NCBI GenBank assembly: GCA_021234155.1
Contig: JAJEKV010000025.1
Coordinates: 3,807,773 to 3,871,772 of the forward strand
DNA: 64,000 nucleotides
Source of the DNA: Isoetes taiwanensis
Taxonomy: Eukaryota > Streptophyta > Lycopodiopsida > Isoetales > Isoetaceae
Reading direction: 5' to 3'
The stretch's first letter is position 1. Each line of letters starts with the position of its first letter. The notes beneath the pieces were generated by a model. That model was given only the letters and a program-made list of their open reading frames with translations, had not been told where the DNA came from and ran no database searches. This document shows, in pieces, positions 32,340-44,160 of the stretch. The translations under genes were made by a program, and so were the position numbers.

Positions 32340-33035
32340 AATTTCTTATCAGCTTGTCACTTTAAAGTTAGTTTATTGGCACTTATTTGTCATCTTATTG
32401 TCACTTCAAAATCTATTTATTGTTATTTTATTATCGTCGTATTGACACTTTGATGCCAACTTATTGTCAATTTATATTCACTTTTTTGTCACCTTATTCT
32501 CTCCCTTTTGTCACATTTGAGGCACTCTATTGGCACACTATTGACACATTTGTGCCAATGCTTTCTCCAACATCTTTATCAAAGTTATGACATTTTATTG
32601 TCACACTATATAATGGTCAAATTTATATCATTTCTTTGTCACTACTTCATTCTAAAGTTGACATATTTTTGGCACATGGTTTTATCAAAACTTTGTCAAT
32701 CTATTGTCATAGTTGTGTCATTTGTTGCCACATTATAGTCAGACTTAAGCATTTGTTTGTCATCACTCTTGTCAGTATTAAGTCAATTTATTGTCAAATT
32801 TTTGATACATGGTTTTGTCATAACCATATCATTCTATTGTGACATTATAGTCACATTTAAACCATCTTTTTGTCACTTTCTTTTATCACTATCGCATTAC
32901 TCTATTGTCACATTTATTGTCATTTGGATTTCACTATTTTGGTCATTTTTATTGTCACTTTTATATCAGCTTTTGGACATAATATTTTAGTGACAAAAAA
33001 AAAAAAAAATGACAATAAATCATTGTTCTCTTTGT
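32340..33035. repeat. TGTCA-rich subterminal region of the CACTA element, copy A
   Basis: AT-rich stretch with dozens of short direct copies of TTATTGTCAC/TTTTGTCAC and related TTGGCAC words, ending in TCTCTTTGTAG. CACTA elements carry such arrays of short subterminal repeats as transposase-binding sites, and their 3' end reads TCTTGTAGTG. Location right after the transposase gene supports this. Frames in this stretch are artefacts. Confidence 0.6.
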
Positions 33036-33086
33036 AGGGAGGAGGGGGAGGGAGGGAGGGAGGGAGGGAGGGAGGAGAGAGAGAGT
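33036..33086. repeat. GGGA/GA microsatellite, copy A
   Basis: Runs of GGGA and GGAGGG with a short GA tail, between the CACTA end and the minisatellite. Confidence 0.95.
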
Positions 33087-34290
33087 TGGAGTCTAGGTGG
33101 CATGTTCCACCTTGGCATGTTGGAACCTAGGTGGCATTATGGAACCTAGGTGGTGTGCTTGAGCCACCTTGGCATGTTTGAGCCTAGGTGGCATGTTGGA
33201 GCCCGCATGGCATGTTTGAGCCACCTTGGCATGCTTGAGTCTAAGTGGCACGCTGGAGCCCAAGGGGGCATGTTTGAGCCATCTTGGCATGTTGGAATGT
33301 GGCATGTTTTAGGTGGCATGTTGGAATGTGGCATGTTGGCACCTAGGTGGCATGTTTAAGCCAGCTTGGCATCTCAGAGCCTAGGTGGCCAGCTTGGCAT
33401 GTCAGAGCCTAGGTGGCGTGTTTGAGACACCTTGGCATGCTTGAGCCACCTTGGCATGATTGAGCCTAGGTGGCATGTTGGAGCCCGTGTGGCATGTTTG
33501 AGCCACCTTGGCATGTTTGAGCCTAGGTGGCATGTTGGAGACTAGGTGGCATGTTTGATCCTAGATGGCATGTTGGAGCCAACTTGGCATGTTTGAGTCA
33601 AGCGTTAGAGCCATCTTGGAGCATGTTTGAGCCACCTTGGCATGTTAGAGCCTAGGTGGCATGTTGGAGCCTCAAGTGGTATGTTTGAGCCACCTTGGCA
33701 TGTTTGAGTCTAGGTGGCATGTTGTAGCCCGTGTGGCATGTTTGAGCCTAGATGGCATGTTGGAGCCTAGATGGCACGTTGGAACCCACGTGGCATGTTT
33801 GCGCATAGCTGGCATATTGGAGCCTAGGTGGTGTGTTTCAGCCATCTAGGCATGTTTGAGCGACCTTGGCATATTAGGTGGCATGTTGGAGCCTAGGTGG
33901 CATGTTGGAATCTAGGTGGCATGTTAGAGCCTAGGTGGCATGTTTGAGCCTAGGTGGCATGTTGGAGCCTAGGTGGCGTGCTTGAGCCACGTTGGCATGT
34001 TTGTGCCTAGGTGGAATGTTGGAGCCTAGGTGGCCTGCTTGAGCTACCTTGGCATGTTTTTGCCTAGGTGGTATGTTGGAGCCCGCATGGCATGTTTGAG
34101 CCACCTTGGCATGTTAGGTGGCATGTTGGAGCCATCTTGGCATGTTTGAGCCTAGGTGGCATGTTGGAGCCTAGGTGGCATATTGGATTCTAGGTGGCAT
34201 GTTGGAGCCACCTTGGCATGTTGAAGCCCAGGTGGCAGTTGGAGCCACCTTGGCATGTTGAGCCTAGGTGGCATGTTAGAGTCTAGGTCT
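33087..34290. repeat. 19-bp minisatellite, copy A
   Basis: About 60 tandem units of a 19-base word with consensus GAGCCTAGGTGGCATGTTG. It exists in variants with GCCTAGGTGGC, GCCACCTTGGC or GCCCGYRTGGC cores. Neighbouring variants GCCACC and GGTGGC are complementary, so the array can fold into many hairpins. The unit length is not a multiple of three, so the long frames in it carry no meaning. Confidence 0.95.
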
Positions 34291-35180
34291 AGTCAAAACT
34301 TGACCTTGCTTACTTGGCATGCCATGTCACCACTTGGAATGCCACATCATCTTTTCCATGCTGTTTGTTGGTGCTACAAGGGTAACAATATGCACTATCA
34401 AATCTTGGCCACTTGTGGCAAGAGGAGCAGTCCATAACATGAACACTACATTTTTTGCATCGAGATGGAGACAAACACGCCCCAGAGTTTGCATATCGTC
34501 ATTATCATGTCCACATCACCCATATCTTGCCATGTCACCAAAACTTTGCCACATCACCCCATGGAAAAGCAAAGTTGCACATTTTTGGATTTTTGGGCTA
34601 GTCAAAAATCGGCATTGCTTATTTGGCATGACATGTCAAATGGCATGCCACATAATCATGTGCATGTCAACTGTGACTTCTCGACTTGGTCAAAATATGG
34701 TATTGCTTAGACAGCTAAGTTTGGTAAGTGTACGCCTAACTTAGATAAGATTAGCAATACTACATATATAAGTTTCATCTTTGGTTTCGTCTTAAATTGA
34801 CGGTTTAAGCAAACTTCTATCAGGTTATCAACATGATGGTTTATTTATACATAGAAATTTTCTACCTTACTTTATGTTCTCTTTGTGCCAGATGATCCTT
34901 GCTATGACCTTGCTATATCATGACATGCGCATCTACAATGCCGTAAACACGCATTAATGATATAAAATTGTGAGACAAAGCCAATTAAAGAAAATGCCAT
35001 AGAAAATTGTGAGAAAGCCAATTAAAAAAAAAAGACAAATAAACGGCCGAGATGTGGTCAGAATTAATGGCTTGGATTTTGATCCAGAGCCTATTGTTCT
35101 ATTGGTCAACTGAATTCTCGCCTTGCCACTCGGCATGCCCGGTTTGTTCCTGCTTTCATCTTCCTCATCCTCCAGCGTTC
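34291..35180. other. Flank after minisatellite, copy A
   Basis: Shared with copies C and D. It contains short palindromic words such as TGGCATGCCA and GACATGTC near 34315-34660, then AT-rich sequence. No gene recognised. Confidence 0.5.
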
Positions 35181-37640
35181 TTCATCCTCATCTTCGGCCT
35201 TTGCATATCTGCCCACTGCTATGGTCGCTGGCACTTGTCCAAAGAATTCGGATTTTGCATAATCCAGCAGGATGATTCTGGATACTTCAGTGCATAGGAT
35301 AGAAGAGTCATTGAACCTCTCTTACGGTTCTTTTTGCCAAAGCAAAGCGTCCTAAAAAAACAAAAACCACAGCTCCTTAAAAAAATAACAGTGGACGTTC
35401 CTTGTCCACTTAAAAAACAACACCGTTAGTTAGTAAAACCACACCTCCACAGATCTACATGTAGAAATCTCCGAATAAAGGACATGTGGACCTAAGAAAA
35501 CTATACTTTTCAACAGTGGACCAAAACGCGGGGTGAGTGTGTAAGTGATTCCAAGCCCTTGTCATCCCTTGCTCTTAATTATATAACAAGTTCAAATATG
35601 GAACAATGCAACGCAAGTAAACATACCTCTTGCAAACTGAAAGTCTAATCTTTTAGCCAAGTAAAACAGTGTGCGCGTTTGTGTGATCTCTACAAAACAT
35701 TTCTGATTTATCTTTAGAGCCTTCTTTGGTCATTTTCAATTGTACCGTGATACCTTTTCTCATCCTCTTCGTAATTGTTTACTAATGCACACAAGAACCA
35801 AAGGCAATAAACTTGCACAGAAGCTCATTGATGAATTACTCACGCGTGTGCCAAATGGAACCTTGAAACACAGTAATTTCATGTTTAGCTTATGGATCCT
35901 TAGATTTATATGTTTGGCACGAAATTTTCATGGGCTCTTGGAGGGACCTATAAAAATGGTTCCATTGGTGCACTGAATGCATCGAAGCTGCTAGAGTCAT
36001 TTTCAAATACCCTGATACGCTTGAAGGGACACATTCTTGCGCAAATGGTTAGATCTACTGCCGTCTCTATTATCAGGACTAAAAGCTGATGGTATTCTTG
36101 CTACTGAGGTGGTAGGCGTCAGTAAAAGTGTCTTTGGGACTTCCTTTAAGTCTTTGTTTTCTTCAGTTGCTTCAATGCAAAATTAGAGCTTGGAGATGTA
36201 GGAAAGACTTTGGCATGTATGTTGTTTTGAATGTGCATGTTGTCAGGTTATTGAAAGAAGCGATTGATTATTATCTATTAGACCAAATATGTCCTTAATA
36301 ATATGCTTGAATTTAATGAATACATAAGTCTTTTAGAAGCTAAACCTTAATGAATAAGTAGTTATAAACTTTGTATTGTGGAGAAGAACTATAAGATCAA
36401 CAAGGTTGTGTGTCAGCAGATTTTTGGAGGCAATGAATTGACAACATCTGAAATAGTTGATTGGAAAACAAAACATTTCTAAAAACAGATTTTCATGAAT
36501 TGGAGTTTAGGAAATGAACCTATTGTATGGGCATTTTAGAAGACGTAAATATAAACTAGGCTTTTTAAGCTTTTCTATGCATTCTGACAGTTAGACTATG
36601 ACATTCAGATATCCAATTGTCTTTTACAAAAGGAATGATTTCGATCACGTGTTTTTTTCTTAATTTATTATGTACAAAAGATTATAAAGGCAGTACAAAG
36701 AAGAGCATTACAGAGGAGTGAGGCATCGTAGAGGACTGAGACAGAGACAATACTAGAAGATTCACACCATTGGCAGGTAAAATCCTAGACTATTCATGAT
36801 AAAATTGGCACTTTTCTGAGAAGTTTTTAAACAGAATAAGATCTTGCCTCTATGGTGCGGATCCAAAAACACATGCAATTTGAGTCTGTGCACACATGGC
36901 ATTTGATGGAATCCCTGCATATGGTCTTAATATGCTCCACCATTCCATATTATTTTGTCTTGATGGGATCATAAACAAATGAGTAAATGAGAATGGCCCA
37001 GGCTCTTGATTTTACTTGGATCAGATGAGCTTGGAAATTTGAACCTCTTTGCAGAGCAATTATTATGTCCTTCCATTCAATTGTCTTATTCTTTCTTTCC
37101 TTTATTCAGGCCATTTCAACATTTTCTTTCTTTTATTCAGGCCATTTTGTTTGAGTTTGCAGATAGAGAACTGGCCCATTCATGTACCATGCCAAGCAGA
37201 GCCGAAGTTTCTGGAAATCGGGAAAGACCATTTACAAGGTCGAACAAGGACAAGGGAGGAGGAAACAATAAAGAAGATGTCAGATAAATATTAGTAACAA
37301 ATTACTAGACAAAAAAAGGTTTGCACTTTTAGAGCCGTTTAACTTACTTTATTTTTAGTACTTGCTTTTTCTTCTGTGTAAATGCATGCATTATAGCATA
37401 GTGATTTGTTATCATTGACATGAGAAACTGTTAAAGAAGATGGCAGCTATAAAGAAAGATGGTATTGTGGAGCTTAATAATGCCACGGTTCTATTGCGAT
37501 AGCAATAGAACCGACATTCCTTAGATGGGGACGCCCCTTTTTGCACTCCCTATTTATTCAGTCTCTTTCATTGTTTCATCATCGGCGTTCTCTTGAGCTA
37601 GTTGTTTCATCTTCTCTATCCTACCAGTTTCCCTCACCCT
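35181..37640. other. Unassigned region; one strong hairpin
   Basis: No recognised gene. Short open stretches at 35740-35976 and 37006-37294 show no known motif. GGTTCTATTGC (37487-37497), loop GATA, GCAATAGAACC (37502-37512) forms an 11-bp perfect stem. Confidence 0.4.
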
Positions 37641-37744
37641 CCCTCCCTTGATGGTTTGTCTGCATTTGATCATATCCGCGTTTTTCTTTTTTCGTTATCC
37701 CTTTCCATTTCTTTTCCTTTTTAGTCCGCTAACCATCTCCGTCT

Positions 37745-38350
37745 TTGGTTTCCATACTTTGGGTCGCTCTGCAGCCTCTAAATGTTCCATGATTTCCTTT
37801 CTATGTTTTTTATGGTGCATATGTTCTTATTCTTTAGTTTTCTCGGTGTGGCATTGTAGCTTCCCAGGCCTACTTATTTTATTCTTCTCGGAGTCTGTAT
37901 AATCTTCTATATTTTTTGGGTCGTTTTGCAGCCCTTGATATTCTTTGTGCTTTCTTTCTTCTTTGGAAACACATATGTTCTCATTTTCCATTTTTCTCGA
38001 TGTGGCTCTGTTGCCTCCACGTCTTCTTATCTTTTCATTCTTTCTCTATGTGGCTGTGGCCTCCGTGACTTAATTTTTGTTCATTTTTTCTCGGACAGTA
38101 TTACTATTCATTTTCACATGCGTATTGTTTTGTGGCTCTGTGGTTGACAGCTTGCCTGCATAGTTTTCTTTTTCTCGATGTGGCGCTGTAGCCTCCGAGA
38201 AAGTATTTATTCATTTTCTCCTCGGCGTGGCGCTATAGCCTCTGAGGCCGCACTAATTGGATGTTCGTTCACGCAATGGTTTATTTTCGCGAACAGTTCC
38301 CGGTTGGTCGGCTGTTGTTTCTTCCTCGGCGTGGCCCTGGAGCCTCCGAG
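37745..38350. repeat. Dispersed CTCGG...CCGAG hairpin repeat
   Basis: At least seven degenerate copies, 35-110 bases apart, of a word like CTCGGCGTGGCGCTATAGCC followed by TCCGAG. They are near 37750, 37845, 37918, 37995, 38046, 38175, 38221 and 38323. CTCGG pairs with CCGAG and GGC with GCC around a GCTATA-type loop. Copies toward 38.2-38.3 kb are cleanest. Surroundings are pyrimidine-rich. No coding potential. Confidence 0.7.
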
Positions 38351-38399
38351 TGCTATTATTCTTGATTTTTGCGCTTTGGCACATGCCTATGCCTAAAGC

Positions 38400-39800
38400 T
38401 TTTGACTTTGTAACGGGTCATTCTCTTGTTTAGACTTTCCATTGCAGGTCAGTTTCTTGCAGTTCTCTTGGTTGTCAGCGCCATCATGTGATATACCAAC
38501 TCACTTCTCGGCGGACCTATGCTAACGATTGTGAAGATCTCTCAGTTCTCGGAGGGCGAGGGGTCGAGCTCCTTGGGGATGCCTGGCCATCGTGTTTGTT
38601 TCAAAAGCATTTCTCGGTTGATTTGTGCTAGGGGTCGAGCTTCAACCTTTAGCGCGATGTATTCAAGTTGTCTCCATTCTAGTTCGGGTGCTGCAAGCAT
38701 TGGATGAGAGCATTAGTGATCGTTCTCATTAGGGCTTTCCTCGAAAACCTGCAAGGGCGGGGTTTTTCAGCCCAATGAGAAGGTGGCGAGAGTTTTTCTT
38801 ACCTTTGCGCGCTTAAGCAGCTGATGGTCTACACTTTATCTTGTTTCCTTCATTTACATCGTGCTCTCAATGATTGTCTAGTTTTGGAGCACATTTATCA
38901 AACATTTATATCCCTAGTAGGGGGATCAATTTGTACTCAGTGATTTTCAAAGAGCTCAATGAGAACACCACTTCACTAAGTGCAGAAATGTTGCCAGTCT
39001 CTGGCATCCCGGAGGCAATTTGCCATGGAGAAGGAACTAAAGATGAAGAGAGAAAGATCCAGCATTGTAAATTGCCATGCTGATTCTTAAGACCCGCGAA
39101 GATGTCCAGCCATTTATTGCCATTGGCAAACATTCTCAGATGCATGAAAACCGAACTGTTTTTTCTTTTGAAACATCTTCTAGCAACACCTTAAAACTAA
39201 GATTTTGTAGGAATGTGGGTGTCGTGTTCGACTTGCAGCGCAGGAAAACTTTTAGCAATTTGTCATGGCATCGAGTCTTGAAGTTTACCCTATGGGAGGG
39301 GATCCAAAGGTCCTAGCTGGATGTAAGAAGAAGCTTATCAAAGGTTAGGATATATAAGAGATAATTTAGTTGTATTAATTCCCTGAGCATATTTAACATA
39401 TAGGTGTTATTTACAGACATGATAAAAAACAAAGGCTTTTTGCCTTCAAGCCGATCAGAGATTCCAATATAAAGGAAGTAGTTAAAATTGATAACAAACT
39501 CCTTATTAGTTGCATGTACAGAAGCATGCGGTGAATTATCTGTGCCTTTCCAAGCCCAAGCTTTGAATGCAAACCCTCTTGCCTATGGTATGCTTTTCTT
39601 GCATCGCAGGCTTTAATGTATCTTTGCCAATGATTAATTGACATAGCTGCCTGGGCATGTCAATTAATCATTGACATTACAATAAGCGATTATTATATCT
39701 TCCCTAGATATTAAACCAATAATTGATAAGGTATCAAGTGGTTTGATAAGGAACAAGATTGGGGACTAGTGAATGCGTGACCTCATCAGAGAGGTGCACT
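38400..39800. other. Unassigned region; 17-bp perfect hairpin
   Basis: No gene recognised. CAATGATTAATTGACAT (39628-39644), a 12-nt loop, and its exact inverse complement (39657-39673) form a perfect stem. GTC-GAGC-rich short words near 38570 and 38630 are repeated loosely. Confidence 0.5.
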
Positions 39801-40797
39801 CTGGGCTGCTTTGAGATCCAAACTAGTTCGACTGGGGGCTCATGTTGCATGGTTGTTGGTGGGTGACTTCAATATAGTGGAGTTAGAAGTTGATCGGTGC
39901 GGCAGAGGATCAGAAATCATCCAAGGCTTTGAACGTGAACAAAGGCAACGCTTGATGCATGACTGTGGTTTGGTAGAGGTGGATGGTGATGGAATCTTCA
40001 CTTGGTGCAATGGCTGGCTTGGAGCTGGTAGAGCATATGCACGTCATGACATGGGATATTATAATGCATTGGCAGCTATATATTTGCATAATTTCTCTCG
40101 CCAAAACATGCTTGACAGCTCTATTTCAGATCATAATCCGCAGTATTTCTCTTGTTCTTAGGATGGGCGCATAGCAGGATCAAGACTTATTTCAAGTTAA
40201 ACACTTCATACTTGAAGGATGAGGAGTTTAAAAATGGATGCAAGCAAGCCTAGTCCTCTGCATTTGTGAGAAGGAAAGGAATGGCTGGGATTGTTGATGC
40301 TCTAGCTGCCGTGAAGTTCTTTGCTAAGAATTGGGATCATCAGCGAGTTGCTGTTAATCGCGGGATTTTGATTGCTCTGTACCAACAATTGGTGGCTTGT
40401 AGGTCTGTTGTACCATCAGATGCCCAGCAGGAGAAGCAGATTTTGGCCAGCATTAGACAGATGGAAGCTGAGCAAGTTCATCACGCTTGAGTTAATGTGG
40501 GCCTGCAATGGTTCAAAGAGGGGGATCGCTGCACATGCTTCTTTTTTAGAGCTGCGAAAATTCGGAGACAAGCTTCTGCGATGGTGTCTCTCCAAGTTCA
40601 AGATGGGCCTCTCATCTCTGATCCTGAGCAACTTAAGTTCTTTCTGCATGGCCACTTTTCTTCCTTTTTTGCTTCTCGTCGCCTTCCCTTCCAATCAGAT
40701 TTTCAGGAGGCATTACTGGCAAAGATACATCCTATTATATCTGAGGAGCAAAGAGCTACTCTAGGAGCAGAGATTACGGGTATGATTTAGCAGATGC
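39800..40797 (+). pseudogene. LINE (non-LTR retrotransposon) fragment: endonuclease and linker
   Basis: 39811-40161 encodes the back half of an endonuclease/exonuclease/phosphatase domain: WLLVGDFNIVE (GDFN motif), DGIFTWCN, and SDHNP (the catalytic SDHxP motif). After a frame change, 40266-40490 and 40497-40790 encode the linker to reverse transcriptase, with LQWFKEGDRCTCFFFRAAKI and VQDGPLISDPEQL. No RT palm is present because block B begins at 40801. Endonuclease order and the WxxxGDxxTxFFF linker are typical of plant L1-type LINEs. Truncated on both sides and frameshifted. Confidence 0.8.
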
Positions 40798-40841
40798 TAC
40801 CTCCATTACTTTGTGTATGATGACCGGATGTCAGTAAGCGT

Positions 40842-41130
40842 TCAATATGCCATAACTTCGATGAACTGGGGTGCAAGATTGCTGACAATATTGTCTGGCA
40901 ATCCATGAAGTTTGACTACTTCACGAAGGAAAATATCAGTTGTTCCTTCATTGGTTATAGTGATGTCGCAGGGAATAAAATGAGCCATCTTAGAGAAGCG
41001 ATCAACAATGACTATGATGGCATCATATCCCTGAGAGAGTGGCAGTTCCGGATTAAAAGCCATAGAAATACTCTTCCAAAGACCATTTGGAACAGGCAGT
41101 GGCTGAAGAAGACCATGAGGAAAATGTCAC
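40842..41130 (-). pseudogene. Ty3/gypsy integrase fragment, copy B
   Basis: Minus-strand frame 41063-40842 encodes [20 protein letters not shown] with the first catalytic Asp and SNLAPQF, where the second Asp is replaced by Asn as in copy A. The C-terminal part is absent because the block starts at 40801. Confidence 0.7.
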
Positions 41131-41199
41131 CTTCATTCAACAACAGATATCATAGGATCGAACAAAAACTTCGACAGAGCGACTAAGCCTAGACTACCA

Positions 41200-43440
41200 A
41201 TACTGCAGACTAATAAGTTCAAGAGACTTGGCTACTCCAAATATGCATTAGGGTTGAAATATCATTGCATTCATGCTTGCCCAAATGATTGTGTGTTGTA
41301 CCGGAATGCATATGCAACATTACATGAGTGCCCAAAATGCAAGGAACCACGTTATAACATGGATATGAAGAAGAAAATTATTCCTAGAAGAGTTTTGCGA
41401 CATCTACCCATTACTCCCCGTTTGCAATACATATTTCATTCTCCATCTTTGTCAGCATTAATGGATTTTCATGTGACACATCGAAGTAATGATAGTTTTA
41501 AGAATCCCAGCAGATGCAGAAGCTATGAAACATATAGAAGATAAGTGGCAGGTATTTAAGGATGGACCACGCAATTTAAGTCTTGCTATTGGAATGGATG
41601 GGATTTGTCCATTTGGAACATTGTCATCAAAATATAGCGTGTGGCCTATAGTTGTGATCAACTACAACATTCCACCATTGGAAAGAACTAAAACTTGTGC
41701 ATCTACTAGATCCCATGAATATCTTCAAGAATGTTGGGCAATCACTCTGGAAACATTTGACAGGGGATTGGGAGAAGTTAAGTGCCAGAAGGGATTTACA
41801 GAATTGTAATATAATGTGTACTTTGTGGCCTATTGAAGAGGAGGGCAAAGCCATTAGGACCCCAGGCACCTTGGGTTCTAAGCAAAAATCGAAAGTTACA
41901 AGTAACCAATATTCTATCCAAAATGCGCACCCCCACTGGCTATAGCGCTTCACTCCGTAAAACCTTCACAAAAGATGGTGACCTAAGCGGGTTGAAGTCC
42001 CATGATTGGCATAAATTGATACAGGTATTGACTTTGTATTAAATATCTTGTGACGTATTTTTTAATTGTGTTTTTGCTGCATTCTAGCACATTCTTCCAT
42101 GTGCAATTGAGAATTGTCTTACAAGTAACGCTCGTGCTATTATATATCGACTTGGAAAATTTGCAAGGTATGACACAAAACACGTTTTAGTGGTATATTT
42201 TCAATTATATTATTAACAAATAGCAAGTTTGTACATAGATTGGTCTCAATGAAAGAGATTAGCTTAGACGATATTTCAACAATGGAGCGAGAGTTCCCTA
42301 CAAGTTTTTTTGACCTTCAAGTACACTTATTGATTCATCTACCAGAAGAGACTCGACTTGTTGGACCAGCTCCAAGTCAATGGATGTTCTTTTTAGAACG
42401 GTACATGAAAATTTTGAAAACTTACGTTCGACAAATGGCTAGGCCTGAGGGGTCTATGGCCGAGGGTCATTTGCTTCATGAAACATTGTTCTTTCTAAAT
42501 GAAGCCACATTTTCAATACACAAAGTTGCCCCAAAGGTTTGGAATGACGAGGAGTATAAGGAAGTAGTAGAAGAGGTCTTACAAGGTCATGGAGTGCTTC
42601 GCAAATTGAATGAGGAAATGTTTGAAGAAATAACTAAGTTTGTATTAAAATATGGAGGGAGAGATATAAACGTGCTAAAGAGGAAAGAGAGGCAGTCAAA
42701 AGAGAATTTGCATATAATAGTATACATCTTGGCCAAAAACATATTCTATATCCAGAGTCTTTGGAAGAATTGCCTGAGGATATGACTCATGATTGGTTGC
42801 TTGAAGCAATGGAAGATGCACGAGATAAAAGAGAGGATGTTCCAAATGATGACTTCAACATTGCACTTGGATGTGTTAAAAAGGTATAATTTTCTATTTA
42901 TTGTCAGTGTGTGTTACATACATATGTTTCATTTCTCGTATCCTTCTAAAATGCAGGCTCGTTTTCACAATTCAATGTGGGCTTATGGAAAATATCTTCG
43001 GACTGTAGAGGTCGGCAAAGGTCGCTTGACATATAACTGTGGAATTTCTTCTCAATTTGAACAAAAATGTCAACCCAGTAAACGTGATCGACAACCGATT
43101 ACCGGTGACCTTAATTATGTTGGGCAAATTACTGATATTATTGATGTTGACTTCCGTTCATTTCATGTAACCATCTTGAGGGCAAAATGGTCCAAAGTTG
43201 TTTATAGAGGCAGAAATCAGACCATGAGATCACATCCTTCAGGTTTCTACCAAATTGATTCAACACAGGTTCTTGGAGAGATGAATGAACCATTTGTTAC
43301 CCTAAACAAGTTGAACATATTTTCTTTTTTGAAAACCCTGTTAACCCAATATGGTGGATTGTAGTCCATGTTGTACCAAAGCGCAGATGTCTGATTGCTA
43401 CTACTACATTAGAGCTTAGCAATGATGATCAAGAAGATGA
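41200..43440 (+). pseudogene. CACTA Tnp2-type transposase gene, copy B (best preserved)
   Basis: Same order as copy A. Tnp2 N-terminal Cys pairs lie at 41254-41544, and the DGICPFG/YSVWPIVVINYNIPP segment at 41489-41809. After the internal loss the GLKSHDWHKLI exon ends near 42025 with a CAGGTATTGA donor. The DUF4218-type exon at 42240-42785 is one uninterrupted frame of 181 codons (ISTMEREFPTSFFDLQVHLL, ARPEGSMAEGHLLHETLFFL). The DUF4216-type frame at 42789-43364 includes GQITDIIDVDFRSFHVTILR. Splice sites look usable, but the catalytic middle is missing, so no active transposase is expected. Copies A, C and D carry private frameshifts where B is open. Confidence 0.8.
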
Positions 43441-43464
43441 TTGATGATATCTTGACTTCTCGAA

Positions 43465-44160
43465 TAATTTCTTATCGCCTTGTCACTTTAAAGTTAGTTT
43501 ATTGGCACTTATTTGTCATCTTATTGTCACTTCAAAATCTATTTATTGTTATTTTATTATCGCCATTATTGACACTTTGATGCCAACTTATTGTCAATTT
43601 ATATTCACTTTTTGTCACCTTATTCTCTCCCTTTTGTCACATTTGAGGCACTCTATTGGCACACTATTGACACATTTGTGCCACGTTTTTCTCAACATCT
43701 TTATCAAAGTTATGACATTTTATTGTCACACTATATAATGGTCAAATTTATATCATTTCTTTGTCACTACTTCATTCTAAAGTTGACATATTTTTGGCAC
43801 ATGGTTTTATCAAAACTTTGTCAATCTATTGTCATAGTTGTGTCATTTGTTGCCACATTATAGTCGTCGACTTAAGCATTTGTTTGTCATCACTCTTGTC
43901 AGTATTAAGTCAATTTATTGTCAAATTTTTGATACATGGTTTTGTCATAACCATATCATTCTATTGTGACATTATAGTCACATTTAAACCATCTTTTTGT
44001 CACTTTCTTTTATCACTATCGCATTACTCTATTGTCACATTTATTGTCATTTGGATTTCACTATTTTGGTCATTTTTATTGTCACTTTTATATCAGCTTT
44101 TGGACATAATATTTTAGTGACAAAAAAAAAAAATGACAATAAATCATTGTTCTCTTGTAG
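43465..44160. repeat. TGTCA-rich subterminal region, copy B
   Basis: Same short TTATTGTCAC-type repeats as copy A, ending in TCTCTTGTAG (44151-44160), close to a CACTA 3' end. Confidence 0.6.

Larger units (their letters stand above)
23340..35180. repeat. Large duplicated block, copy A
   Basis: From TTATTTTTCTTCCTAACAG onward this block is nearly identical to 47588-59572 (offset about 24.24 kb), covering the BUBR1/MAD3 exons through the 19-bp minisatellite and its downstream flank. The second half recurs as partial copies at 40801-44937 and 59576-64000. Differences are small indels, one divergent patch at about 23985-24260, and a 29-base stretch present only in copy C near 50195. Confidence 0.9.

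Noticed and set aside
32387-32990. Hydrophobic ORFs in the TGTCA-rich region (look like membrane proteins)
   Set aside because: Product of T-rich subterminal repeats read in frame; present in every frame and shifted by indels between copies.
33093-34290. Long frames in the 19-bp minisatellite (peptides such as MLEPRWHVG or PPRLKHAKVAQ) in all four copies
   Set aside because: They arise from a tandem repeat whose unit is not a multiple of three, occur in several frames on both strands, and have no promoter or start context.
33087-34290. CRISPR array
   Set aside because: Repeats are contiguous 19-bp units without unique spacers, in plant nuclear DNA with no cas genes.
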